NCBI GenBank assembly: GCA_037953625.1
Contig: CM075655.1
Location: forward strand, 70,707,501 to 70,771,500
Reading direction: 5' to 3'
Source: Crotalaria pallida
Taxonomy: Eukaryota > Streptophyta > Magnoliopsida > Fabales > Fabaceae
DNA length: 64,000 nucleotides
The notes beneath the pieces were generated by a model that was not told the DNA's origin, did not search any database, and saw only the letters and a program-made list of their open reading frames with translations. The position numbers and the translations under genes are program-made. Shown here one piece after another: positions 43,201 to 53,888 of this stretch (position 1 is the stretch's first letter; the number at the start of each line of letters is the position of its first letter).

Positions 43201-44641
43201 CACTAAGGATTACGGTCTTTTCTCGGCAATCGAGCAGGACATGGTGCTGAGACATCCAGTCCATGCCAAGGATGATATCTAGCTTGGTTAAGGGTAGACA
43301 AATCAAATTGACTTTAAATTCTCTACCTAATACTTGGATAGGACACTCTAGACACATTTTAGAAGTGATTACAGAAGAATTGGTTGGGGTAGAAATAGAT
43401 AGTTTGTAAGGCATTTCTACTGGGGATAGTTTTAGTCTATTCATACAGTCAAGGGAAATGAAAGAATGTGTGGCTCCACAGTCAAATAGCACGGCACATG
43501 GAATACTGTTTACTCGACAAGTACCTCGGATCAGTTCGTCATCATCAGCCACTTCTTCACCATCCATAGTGTAAACTTTGCCCCTCTGCATAGGTCGGTT
43601 AACACCAGTCTGATGAGTCTTTGTCATATTGACCTCTTCCTTCACAATATTCTCGGTACACCGAGCTGCAAAATGACCAGGCTTGCCACATCGGAAACAA
43701 GATCCTCTCGCTTTGCTCGGATCCAGACTCCAGCATTCTCCCCTGTGCTGTCTTCCACAATGTTGCCAGATCGGATACGGGCCAGGAACAACTACCATCT
43801 GACCACCGCTCCTCGGAGCTGTTGACATTCTGGAGTTCGGATTCACATAGGGAGCAGATCTCTGGACAGCTCCCTTTCCTCTGATCGGACCCACTCCTTT
43901 TTGTACTGACATGCTCCTCTTTCCATCATCTTTCCTTTTGAGCCCCTTCTCATAAGTACTAGCCATGTTTATCAATTGCGAGATATTGGCCATGTTCTGA
44001 TATTCGAATGCGAGCCGAATAACGTCACGGAGACCAGACTCAAACTTGATGCACTTGGTGCGTTCGTCAGCATCTCTATAGCTTCCTGAATAGCGGATCA
44101 AATCCTCGAACTGAGCGGCATACTCCCCAACGCTCAAGTTCCTTTGTTCCAGCTTGAGAAAAGCGAGTTCCTTCTCTCTCCTAACATCTTCGGGAAAATA
44201 CTTTCCGAGGAAGCGGGCTCGGAACAATTCCCAAGTGATGACCTCATTTGCCGCTTCCAATCCTCGGCTTTGTTGATCCCACCAGTGCTCGGCTTCACTA
44301 GCCAGCACAAACTCAGCTAACCTCACCCTGTTCTCATAGGGAGGTTGCAGAGATTGAAAGATCTTCTCATTATCCTGGAGCCATCTCTGAGCTCCATCTG
44401 GGTTATATCCTCCTTCGAACCGAGGTGGTTCGTTCTTCCGAAATTGGCTCATCCAGTCTATCTCGACCGGAGCCGGAGGTTAGGGCTGAAGGGCTGCAGC
44501 TGCAGCTGCTGCGGCTGCGGCAATGTTTTGAGCGAGGTTCTCAGCCTGATTCTGCTGAGCCTGCGCTTGGTTCTGCTGTAGCTGAACCAGAGTTTCCAAC
44601 ACAGTGGCAATTCGGTCGTTATCAGCTCGTCTCCCAGCCAT
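40250..44641 (-). pseudogene. gag-pol: Chromovirus gag-pol polyprotein, three lesions
   Basis: It starts at ATG 44641 (MAGRRADNDRIATVLETL) with a Gln/Ala-rich N-terminus. A TAA near 44480 precedes the gag domain (RFEGGYNPDGAQRWLQ, YFPEDVRREKELAF). The knuckle CFRCGKPGHFAARC is at about 43700. Protease shows LFDCGATHSFIS (C where S/T is usual). Reverse transcriptase carries VIVFIDDILIYS at about 42590, and RNase H shows FCDASKQGLGCVL. A TAG at 41771-41773 (after MVREM) separates integrase: WWPKLKTDVADYV, MDFVSGLP, VSDRDPRF and TDGQSERTIQ give the HHCC and D,D,E. A one-base gain in an A-run near 40360 shifts the chromodomain-like end (EATWELEEKM) out of frame; the restored end is the TAA at 40250. 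Chromodomains target integration to chromatin. Confidence 0.92.
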
Positions 44642-44691
44642 CCTGTTTGGTCATGGAGAGAAAGCCAATTAACTTTCGATTAATCAAGTAA

Positions 44692-44716
44692 ATATATATA
44701 TATATATATATATATA
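44692..44716. repeat. (AT)n microsatellite in the chromovirus leader
   Basis: An uninterrupted AT run of about 25 bp lies between the primer-binding site and the gag start. Confidence 0.95.
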
Positions 44717-44835
44717 AACATATATACCTATGAGCTCTATTGTCTAACTTAGACTTCTAGACTTTACTTATTTGTCACTCTCTTGGTGAGTAACCACTAG
44801 AGTCTTTCGCAACTCCAATAGGCCGAGGAGAAACT

Positions 44836-44847
44836 GCTCTGATACCA
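44836..44847 (-). other. Primer-binding site (tRNA-iMet type)
   Basis: Minus-strand TGGTATCAGAGC, with AGTT following, lies four bases after the LTR end. Confidence 0.9.
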
Positions 44848-44851
44848 AAAA

Positions 44852-47436
44852 TGTAACACCCTATGAAAGAAATACCCTTACTGAGGATTTAAAATTTCTT
44901 TTAAGATGGATATGATATTTTCCAAAATAATATTTCCTTTCATTAATAACAAAAACATCAGAGTTAATAAAGCGGAAGACTTTAAAGGCATCAATTCCAT
45001 AAAGTATAAGTTTAGGTACATTCAGTTCGGTCATTTCAAAATACAATCAGTGTTTTAGCTCGGCCTAACTGGCCGAGACCCAATACAAAACAATGTTCTA
45101 GCTCGGCCCAACTGGCCGAGACCCATCCACCTATCTGACTCTAAATAACTTACTCTCCCTGTGAGGGAGAGTGATCCTGCTCGGCCAGGGACTGCGTCTG
45201 CTCGGGCTCAGTACCTGAAAAATGGTAAGGAGGTGAGCATTACACAGAACTTAAGTAAGCAGTTTCTAGAATGACATACCGAACTACCAAGCCAAACACA
45301 AGTAGTCAAATAGCAAATAAATCAAGTAATCAAACTCATATATCTCATGCATATATCAACATTTAGCTCGGTTCGCATACCCACATCCTCGTCTAGCTCG
45401 GCTCACATCATAAACCAGTTAACTCATTGCTAGCTATACCTCGGTTTATCCTCTCATGTCTCGGATTACCATCTCTATCTCAGGTTCACTACTCAATATT
45501 TCACTTTCACATAATTTACAATCTTTTACTCTTCTTGGATGCATACACCTAGTGCATGTCTTACACCATTTAAGTCGGATATTGGAGTGTCCATAACTGC
45601 GAGTACCACAATACTCGTCTTACAGCTGCGAGCACCACAATGCTCGGCTTACGCGATCAATGCACGCACCCAGTACGCATCTGCTATGACCAGGAACACT
45701 ACCGCCGATCATTCTATGGAGTAAGGAGTGTCCATAACTGCGAGTACCACAATACTCGTCTTACAGCTGCGAGCACCACAATGCTCGGCTTACGCGATCA
45801 ATGCACGCACCCAGTACGCGTCTGCTATGACCAGGAACACTGCCCACCGATTCCGTTCTCGGAACCTTGTGTGAGTCATAACTGCGAGCAGCACAATACT
45901 CGACTTACAGCTGCGAACACCACAATGCTCGGCTTACGCGATCAATGCACGCACCCAGTACGCGTCTGCTATGACCCGACCACACAACCATTTCTCTTTA
46001 ATTCCCCCTTATCTTATTAACTATTACTTTTAGTTCGGCCCACCTCAGTTCACCTCTTTAATTTATTCCTCTTTGCATTAATCTCATTACTTACTTAGCT
46101 CGGCCTATCTCAACTCAACCCTTTACCCATTTCCGATTTCCCTTATCCCTATTATCTATCTCATCTACCTATCTCATTATATAACTTATTAGTTTGTCTT
46201 TTCGATCCACCCTGGTTACCATTCTTCTCATTCTCCATTCACACCCTCTCTCGGCTCGGCCACAGATACAAATACCGAATATCAAAGCATCATAAACACT
46301 TATACCTCAACAACCTCATGAACAAAACATTTAGTCAACCCATCATATAAAATGCAGCATATGAAATATTGCATGTAATCAAAAGTGATATTCCATCTTC
46401 ACCTAAAATCCATGTTTCTAGTTCATTCATTAATTCCCCTTTTACCCTTTTTACCATTTCTCTTCTAACATTAACCTATGTCCATTCCCTAATCTAATAC
46501 CCACTCTTAGTACCCTTTATGAACATCCTAGAAACCCAAACTCAAGTAGAGGTAACACGCACTCCTTACCTCAAACCGGGTGAGATAAGAGTTGAGAGTT
46601 TGAGTGAGGCTTTCCTTGTTGCTTGACTTTGAGCTTAACACCCTTGAGCCCTTTTTCTTCCAAGCTGCACACAACTCCACCACGATTCACATGAACTCCA
46701 AGGCGGTCCAGGGACGTCCGGGACGGAAGAGAAGACGACGGGGAGAAGGTCTCCGGCTGGTAGAAGAGAGGGGAATGTTTGTGAGAAGAAGAGAGGAGAA
46801 AGGTATGTTGGGGTTTGATGGTGTTGCTGGAACTTCAGAGAAAGTAAGGGAGAGAGAGAGAGAGACGAATGAGGAAGAAAATGAAAGTGTTGAGGGTTGT
46901 GCGTTGGTTTCACTTTTAGTGTTTTAGGAAGGATATTTGTGTGGTCCTCATTGGAGGCTTCTTGAGGAAGCCAAAACATGTGGCTAGGATTCATTAGCTT
47001 CTTGAGGAAGCCATGAATAGTACTTGAAAGGTACATAAAGCAATGACAATGACATAAAGTGAAAGATAGTACCGTACGGACGGTACAAAAACCAAGGAAC
47101 CAACAGCTCAACATGAGCTGGCACGGAGGAGCGAGGATAAGTCGGCTAGGGATACGTCAGCTCGGTATGAAGGACTAACAGTAGTCCGAGCTTAATTCTC
47201 AGATAACGCTATGAGGTGCGCTGAGGTCGGATAATCCGAGCGTGACACAGGTTCCGCGTATAACCCTGTTTAGCTCGGCCGGGATTGGTCCGACGACCAA
47301 AACTTACATACTAGTTCGATCAAGGCTTCCTATCACCTCACTACCCTTATACAATCTCTACGACTTAATCCTATTCCTAAATAAATATTTATAAGTTTAT
47401 TAGATTTATATTACTACTAATTTCTAGGATGTTACA
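44852..47436 (-). repeat. 5' LTR of the chromovirus (2585 bp)
   Basis: It matches 37775-40212 with scattered substitutions. It is 147 bp longer, almost all of it from one extra minisatellite unit. Confidence 0.92.
45594..45979. repeat. LTR minisatellite, about 2.7 units of 140-145 bp
   Basis: Units start TAACTGC at 45594, 45734 and 45879. This is one unit more than in the partner LTR. Confidence 0.87.
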
Positions 47437-47441
47437 GCGGC
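47437..47441. repeat. Target-site duplication gcggc (right)
   Basis: Identical to 37770-37774. Confidence 0.9.
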
Positions 47442-47490
47442 CCCCCTCCTGTTGGTTGTCACCACCGTGGTTTCCTGTACTGTTAACCAT
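47442..47490 (-). pseudogene. gag: Tat-like gag start codons
   Basis: ATG at 47490 opens MVNSTGNHGGDNQQ, similar in style to MVNPPGNVANSS of the Gypsy element at 7872. The frame continues at 37769 after the chromovirus and one copy of gcggc are removed. Confidence 0.68.
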
Positions 47491-47534
47491 GCTTGTGTGG
47501 TAAAGAGTGGGGTGGGAATGTTTTGTTACTCAGA

Positions 47535-47552
47535 TTCCCACAAATGGCGCCA
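47535..47552 (-). other. Primer-binding site, TGGCGCCATTTGTGGGAA
   Basis: It shares the TGGCGCC core and TGTGGG tail with the site at 7826, placing this fragment in the same Gypsy group. Confidence 0.75.
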
Positions 47553-47553
47553 A

Positions 47554-48231
47554 TGTAGTGGATATGAAATAGAGAAAATGTAGCTGATCTTTATGACCCT
47601 AGGACCAATGTCTAATGGCCTTTGAATCGGTGAAGGATCAGACAATTAATGTGTGACATGTGTGAAATATCTGAATATCCAGTTGGGATACCCTGGGTCT
47701 CCCCTTGTCAACAAACCGTGTGCTATAGTGGCAACTTAGGGATGAGAGAACGTACCTGAGCCCTAGGCATCGTTATGCCTTTTATAGGGTCATACCCAAA
47801 ATAGGGGCCCTTTAGGGTTTCCATTCTTACGTCAGGTTCTGTGGGAAATATCTGCAAAATATATGGGACCTTTCCAGAATAGGGACAACACAACATATTC
47901 TAGAACTTGGACAACACAACATGTCCCTTCTCATGTCTAACCCGTAAAGGTTGTGGGGGATGGATGACACGTGGCCTGTACGGCTTCCCGAGACCAGATT
48001 ATCCCATCTATCCTTAGTAGGCCACTCGAGGCTCTTCGAGAGGAGGCTGAGTTTACGGTCGGCTGGCGACCATGTGAAGGTCGACCTATTCGAGGTTGAT
48101 TATATCAAGAAATTCCCGACTTGTTGGAGGTCGGGGTGAGTCCTTGTAAGATAGGCCTTTGGTCGGTCAGGGTTGTCGAGTTAATGTATCTTAGTCGGCT
48201 TCGTCGCGCCTTATTATTGGTTAACCCTACA
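47554..48231 (-). repeat. Tat-like Gypsy 5' LTR (678 bp)
   Basis: On the minus strand it runs TGTAGGGTTAACC...CACTACA, directly before the primer-binding site. A TATA box CTATAAAAGG reads at 47788-47779. The right edge abuts unrelated AT-rich DNA at 48232. Confidence 0.78.
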
Positions 48232-48903
48232 ACCTTAAAAAAGTTAACATGCAAGGAGAGAAGCTTTCATTATCATTCACAAAATCTAACATGCAAAGAT
48301 AAAATCACTCATTTCTTTCTTTAACAAAGTAAAACAAATACATGTTCATTTATGAAAATGAGATCATCATAGAGTAAAAAGAATTCTTTTTGAAACTCAA
48401 GAGAAGATGACAACACATGCAAAGATAATATTAAAGCATGGATATCATACAAAAAGAAAGAATGAAAGAATGAATGAATGATTAGAAATACTTTTTTCTC
48501 CTACAAAGAAAATGCAAAATCTCCTTGTTCTCCTCCCTCTTCAAGTCCCACGGTCTGCTCTCTCTCAAAGGGGAAAATGTTTTCTCTTCTCTTCTTTTTT
48601 TTTCTTTGTTAGTAGAATTCAAAATGAAAAAAAAATGATGATAACTTTAAGTGAAAGTATTTATAGGAGAGGAGAAGTAGGGCTTTTAGCCAAAAAGAGA
48701 GGAGGGTGGCGTGCAAGGAGGGAGTACTAAATAGTTAATTGAGTTGGTTGGGAGCTTGCATGCTCAAAAGTACTTTTTATTGTTTTGTGCATCATCATTG
48801 CAGCTTTTTCAAATTTGATTTTCAAATTTTGCATCCAAAACAAAAATGATCTCTTCTTTCTCTTGCATTTGGGCAAGCAACACATCACACAAGGGAGGGA
48901 AAA
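48232..48903. other. AT-rich noncoding DNA
   Basis: No coding frame, RNA gene or repeat of note was seen. Short ORFs near 48512 have no recognised family. Confidence 0.5.
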
Positions 48904-48912
48904 TAAAATTTT
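48904..48912. repeat. 9-bp target duplication taaaatttt (left)
   Basis: Identical to 49440-49448. Confidence 0.88.
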
Positions 48913-49439
48913 GGCTTATTTAAGTTTTTAGTCGTTGAACTTAGGTGTTCTTTCGGAATTGGTCCTTAAACTTTTTTTTCGATGCTTTGAATCCTTAAAC
49001 TTTGCTCAAATTATGGAAATGATCATTTCAACACTTAAGTGGTGATATAACCGAGGATATGCCATGTCACCTTCGCCACATCGATAGGTAACATGCCAGA
49101 TGATGCCACGTGAATTTTCAAAATAAAAAAAATTCAAATTTATTAAAAATAATTAAAAATTGTATTTCTTAAAGAAAATCGAATCTTTTAATAAACTTTA
49201 AAAGAAATTATTTTTTTAATAAAAAGAAATCATGTAGTGTCCCGTGATCCTACATAACACGTCACTCGTCGATATAGTGAAAGTGACGTGACATGTCGTC
49301 GGCTATATCATCACTTACGCGACGAAAGGACCATTTCCAAAAATTAACAAAGTTCAAGGACCCAAAGCATCGGAAAAAAAGTTTAAGGACCAATTCCAAA
49401 AGAGCACCTAAGTTCAAGGACTAAAATATTAAATAAGCC
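48913..49439. mobile_element. Mutator-like MITE (527 bp) with long terminal inverted repeats
   Basis: It begins GGCTTATTTAAG and ends in the complement TTAAATAAGCC. The inverted repeats are about 85% alike over the outer 100 bp (TAGTCxTTGAACTTAGGTG, GGAATTGGTCCTTAAAC). A weaker match extends to about 200 bp. An AT-rich centre (49120-49235) holds no ORF. A 9-bp target duplication taaaatttt flanks it, the hallmark of Mutator-superfamily transposition. It must rely on a transposase supplied elsewhere. Confidence 0.9.
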
Positions 49440-49448
49440 TAAAATTTT
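49440..49448. repeat. 9-bp target duplication taaaatttt (right)
   Basis: Pairs with 48904-48912. Confidence 0.88.
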
Positions 49449-50345
49449 TTATACATTAGGCAATGTATCAACACCATACTTTAAATTATTTAAATGATGA
49501 AAATACTAATGTTTTTATAATACTTCTCAAAAAATATAAATTTTCAAAAAACAAAATTAGACATTCATTGTTAGAAATATATTCTACATTTTAATACAAA
49601 CATTTTGACTATAAAATCACTTCTTTTGGATTAACCATGAAAAAGTTATGAAATTACGAAAAAATTCCATAAACAATATCAAATAAATAAAAATACTTAA
49701 ATCACCACAATAAAACAAAATACATGGTTTATTAGATTTTACCCCACAAAAAATTTTTTTTATACACTTAGCATTTTAATAAATTCACATTAGAGAAATC
49801 ATATCTTGATACTATAATCTCATTATCAATTAAAGCAACACGCATATATAGTTTCTTAAAAAATCGCATATACTTCTTCATTCAAATAAATAAATATTAT
49901 ACTTTCATATGATCACTTAGACCCTCTAATCATTCAAATTAGAATTGCCATAAAAATATAGGATTGAAAGTCACATAAATATTTTAAATTTATGTTCGAT
50001 CAAAATCCAATAACAAAATAAATGATTCTACAAATATCATACTTGATAATAAAAAGAATCACTTTATATCACTTAGAATTTTACTAAACCATAATATAGT
50101 TATAAACATCACATTTCAACACTTCATAAACTAGAATTTCCTAAAATTGTGCAATATGAGATACTAAAATTAAATAATTTAAATAGGGAAAATGTGGGTC
50201 TAATAATGAAGATCATCAAACATCCGCGACCTCAAATTCTATGATGATTTTGCCACCATCATCGCATTAAATACATGCATATTTCAATATCACATCACCT
50301 CAACAATCAATCCCAACATCCATAATGAACCTACACGTGTTGTGT
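49449..50345. other. AT-rich noncoding DNA
   Basis: Very AT-rich, with no ORF, RNA gene or clear repeat that I can support. Confidence 0.5.
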
Positions 50346-50349
50346 GCAT

Positions 50350-50479
50350 AGCTATCAATATCTATTACTTCTATGAAACTTTTCATTCTGGCTTTCCTAT
50401 AAGCATAAACATCACCATTAAATAGTGGTGGTCAGTTTATTGAAGAGCCTTCACCTCCGAATGGATTGTTAGAGCCCAT
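50350..50479 (-). pseudogene. gag: Copia gag N-terminal fragment
   Basis: ATG at 50479 opens MGSNNPFGGEGSSIN, then TGA where relatives have Arg (NRPPLF), then FNGDVYAYRKARMKSFIEVIDI. Homology stops near 50350 against unrelated DNA, so about 45 codons survive. The stop is consistent with CGA to TGA. Confidence 0.82.
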
Positions 50480-50531
50480 GGTTTCCTAGGATCTTTTTCA
50501 AAAAAGTTGTTAAGCTCGATCTTTCGACCGA

Positions 50532-50543
50532 GCATTGATACCA
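50532..50543 (-). other. Primer-binding site, mutated
   Basis: Minus-strand TGGTATCAATGC differs from TGGTATCAGAGC at two positions and lies two bases after the LTR. Confidence 0.8.
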
Positions 50544-50545
50544 AT

Positions 50546-52584
50546 TGTTGGAAACCCAGCATGCGGCCTAACAATCTACTAGAGGGGGGATGAATAGTAG
50601 TTGGAAGCAATAATACCAATTTTTCGCGATGTGATTGAAATCGGTCGAACAAAACTAGCTGTTAAAAAAAAAATGCTGACTTTGGGCCCCAGTAGTATCT
50701 GATAATCGGTTATCTAGACCGACCACCGATTATTCGAGCTGCGCCACTCAAATATCAGGTTTGCAGCGGAAATTTGCTAGCACTATCCGAGCACAAGATA
50801 TAAGTTAAACAAAGACGACTAAATGCTCGGGATAAAAACTGAAAGCTGTAAAGAGAAAATGAGACACCAAGATTTTATACTGGTTCACTCACAACCACGG
50901 TGAGCTACGTCCAATCCCCCCTGAACCTTAGGGAGCCTTTAATAATATTAAATTGATAGAAATTACAAGGGATCAATTAACCCACCAAGAGAATACCAAA
51001 CTCTTGGCTTCTACCTAATTTAACAAGTCTTGAAACCTTCAAGACACCTTGAAACCTTCAAGGATTTTCACCAAAGAACCTCTTTGGATTTTTGCTCAGG
51101 AACCTCCTAAGAATTCAATCGCCAAGAACCTCTTAGACGAGCTTGGAAACCTTCCAAGACTTTCACTTGCTTGAGAGCACCTCAAGACTTGAAGAAATGA
51201 TTGAATGAATGAGATGGCTCCAACCCGAAACTCAAATGTGTTTGATTCTGAAAGTTTGATGAACAAATGAGTGTACGGTTGTGTGTTTGAGAAAGGATTT
51301 TGCAGGGAACGATTTGGAGCTTAGATTCAAAATGTAATAGTTTCTCTCTCTAGCTCTATCGTTCCCTTTTCTCCGTTTTTGCTTCACCGTGTATGCTCTT
51401 CTTGTGTTTATCAGAGAATGATTTAAAATTTCTGCTCTGTTCTCTTGTCTTTCTCTGCTTGTCTTCTGAAGAAGAAAACCCATGCCTTTTATAATGATGC
51501 CAGCATGCATGAGGTACGAGAGAGAGTGGAAAATATCTTGGGATACATATGTCCTTTGCAACGGATATACTAGACAATTTTTTCACTGTTTAGAGATACG
51601 TTTGTCCTTTGTTCAGCCATTTCCGCTTCTTTATAACGTTCTGAATTAGTCTCTCTTGCATTGATGCTTTGAATTTTCAATTTTGAAATATTAAGGATGG
51701 TGACAGATGAGTGTTGTTGAGATAAAGACAAAATTTCAAGCAATGCACAGTACTATAATATCAGTACAGTGACGTAGTGGTGCATGCGGCGTACTGCTGA
51801 AGGATGAAGAAGATAAATAGGGATGTCGAGCTTGACAACTAGATCGAGCTTGACATCGCTTCGAGCTTGGGAACTTGAGTAATTAATCTTCTCTGAGCTG
51901 ACCGAGCTAATCTTTCGACCGACTTCCTTAAGTCGAGCTTGGGGACTTGAGTGATAGATCTGACCTGAGCTGAGCTGATTTGATGTGATGCCGAGCTTGA
52001 CATGATCTGAGCTGAGCTGATCTGATGTGATGTCGAGCTTAAGCTGAGCTGCTTTGAGGCGAACAGTGTTGCCGAGCTTAACGAAAGTTCGAGCTTGGGG
52101 ACTTGAGTGATTAATCTTCTTGATGAGCAGTGTTGTCGAGCTTGACGAAAGTTCAAGCTTGACAACGTCACCGATCTTGGGGAACTTGAGCCGAGATTGA
52201 TGACTTTCACTTGGCATATGTTCGAGCTGTGAGCCGAGCTTGATGATTGTTCGCATTTGGCATCTGTTCGAGCTGTGAGCCGAGCTTGATGATTGTTCGC
52301 ATTTGGCATCTGTTCGAGCTGTGAGCCAAGCTTGACGATTGTTCTCATTTATCATTTGTTCGAGCTGTGAGCCGAGCTTGATGATTGTTCGCATTTGGCA
52401 TCTTTTCGAGCTTTGAGCCGAGCTTGATGATTGTTCGCATTTGGCACCTGTTTCAGCTTTGAGCGATAGCAAGAATTGATCACTTTCGAGTACGCCTGAG
52501 CTGATTCATTTGGTTTCATCAAAACCCTTGGCCGAGAACCGTGCTCATGGTATATTTGTCATCATCAAAACCTTTGATTCAACA
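50546..52584 (-). repeat. Copia 5' LTR, about 2.04 kb
   Basis: On the minus strand it runs TGTTGAATCAAAGG...CCAACA, starting with the SIRE-like string TTTTGATGATGACAAA. It contains a 46-bp tandem array (52220-52449) and the module GGGGGATTGGACGTAGC plus GAACCAGTATAAAAT (50920-50872). A G6 tract lies near 50575. The long minus-strand ORF at 51753-52472 is repeat-encoded and not regarded as a gene. Its right edge abuts the interior of another LTR at 52585. Confidence 0.78.
52220..52449. repeat. 46-bp tandem repeat, five units
   Basis: Units start GTTCGAGCTGTGAGCCGAGC at 52220, 52266, 52312, 52358 and 52404, with few changes between units. A sixth degenerate start lies at 52450. Confidence 0.92.
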
Positions 52585-53821
52585 TAGATTAGGATTAGTT
52601 TAATCTCAATTTAAATTGATTGGAAATATATGTTGTTGATTGAGATTAAAGCATGATAGAGGTAGGCTCATATTTGATTAAAAATTAAAGGTGTAAATGT
52701 GAATAAAATAGAAAAGCATATTTTTATCATGTTACAGTGGTTAATCGATTAAGCACTTTGGTTAATCAATTAACACGTGTAAATCTTGAAAAAGAACATT
52801 CAGTGTATAGGGTTAATCGAGTAAAACTCTCGTTAATTTTCTTTTTCATGACTCAATATATTACAAGCTATTATTCTTTCAAGAGCATTTTTTTTTACAC
52901 ACTTTCATATTTTTCCAAAAAAAGATTATTGAGCCAACTTAAACTTTTGTTTTTCATAACCACTCTATCATGAACAAATTCATCTTCTTCTAAATCTCAA
53001 TTAAAGTATTTGTTTCAATTGAGATTTTCAAGACTATGCTTAGAAGTTCGTTGAATCATTTGCAACAAGAAGGTTATGCTTGAAGTATTCAACAAAGAAG
53101 ATTTTTCAATTATTTGTAAATTGATAAGAAGGGTGTGCGGAATCACCTCAAGCTTTGAGTGTTTCAAAGTGAGCAAGAGAGTTGAAGAAGTTCTTCAACA
53201 AGGAGCTTAGAAAAATACAAGGAGTTAATTGGGTAGACTTCAAGAATTTGGTACATTCTTGAAAAGGGTTAGGTTTTGAGTGAGGAATCTCTAATCTAAT
53301 TGTATTAACTCTTGTGATTTTTTCTAAGAATAAGCAAATCTCCCAATTCTGAAGGGGAGGACTGGATGTAGCTCTCAGTGGTAGAGAGTGAACCAGTATA
53401 AAATTTGTGTGTGTTCTTTTCTTGCTTTATTTTCTTTAATTACGTGATTTCTTGAGAGAGAATCAATTTTAGGTTAGAATTTGGGATTTCAATTTCAAGC
53501 TTTAAATCTTTATTTGATTGATTGTTCCTTATTGATTCTAGGTTTTGTGTTTTAGTTTCTCTAATTCGTAGTAATTCTTGATATTGATTGAAAACTAATT
53601 TTCTGAACATAATCAGTGGTTAATCAATTAAGCAAGTTGTTAATCGATTAAGCATTTATCACCTGCCAGGCAATAATGGATTAAGATCTGTAAAATTCAC
53701 TAAAATTGACAGTTTTCTTATTCATTTTCAATCACATTCGAAAGTTTGGTATCATCGCTTGCAACTTCTATTCACCCCCCCCCTCTAGAAGATTGTTTTA
53801 GCCGCTTGTTGGTTTCCAACA
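52585..53821 (+). repeat. 5' LTR of SIRE-like Copia, 5'-truncated
   Basis: It matches 61285-62605 and lacks the first 145 bp, plus an internal block next to 52830. It ends CCAACA, with the GAACCAGTATAAAAT module at 53390-53404 and a C9 tract near 53777. Confidence 0.9.
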
Positions 53822-53823
53822 AG

Positions 53824-53835
53824 TGGTATCAGAGC
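53824..53835 (+). other. Primer-binding site (tRNA-iMet type)
   Basis: TGGTATCAGAGC lies two bases after the LTR end. Confidence 0.92.
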
Positions 53836-53888
53836 TCGGTCGAATAAACCGAGCATGAAAGCTTTTTCGAAAAGATCCTTTGGAAACC

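Larger units (their letters stand above)
37775..47436 (-). mobile_element. Tekay/Del-type chromovirus, near complete (9.66 kb)
   Basis: A full Ty3/Gypsy element on the minus strand with LTRs at 44852-47436 and 37775-40212, a primer-binding site, a single gag-pol frame, a polypurine tract and a 5-bp target duplication gcggc. Domain order is gag, CCHC, protease, reverse transcriptase, RNase H, integrase and chromodomain-like tail. Only two stops and one 1-bp frameshift break about 1460 codons. The LTRs differ mainly by one minisatellite unit. The insertion is relatively young but this copy is disabled. Confidence 0.93.

Noticed and set aside
51753..52472. Minus-strand ORF of 239 codons
   Set aside because: It lies inside a Copia LTR and is generated by 46-bp tandem units and related CGAGCTTG repeats; no domain.
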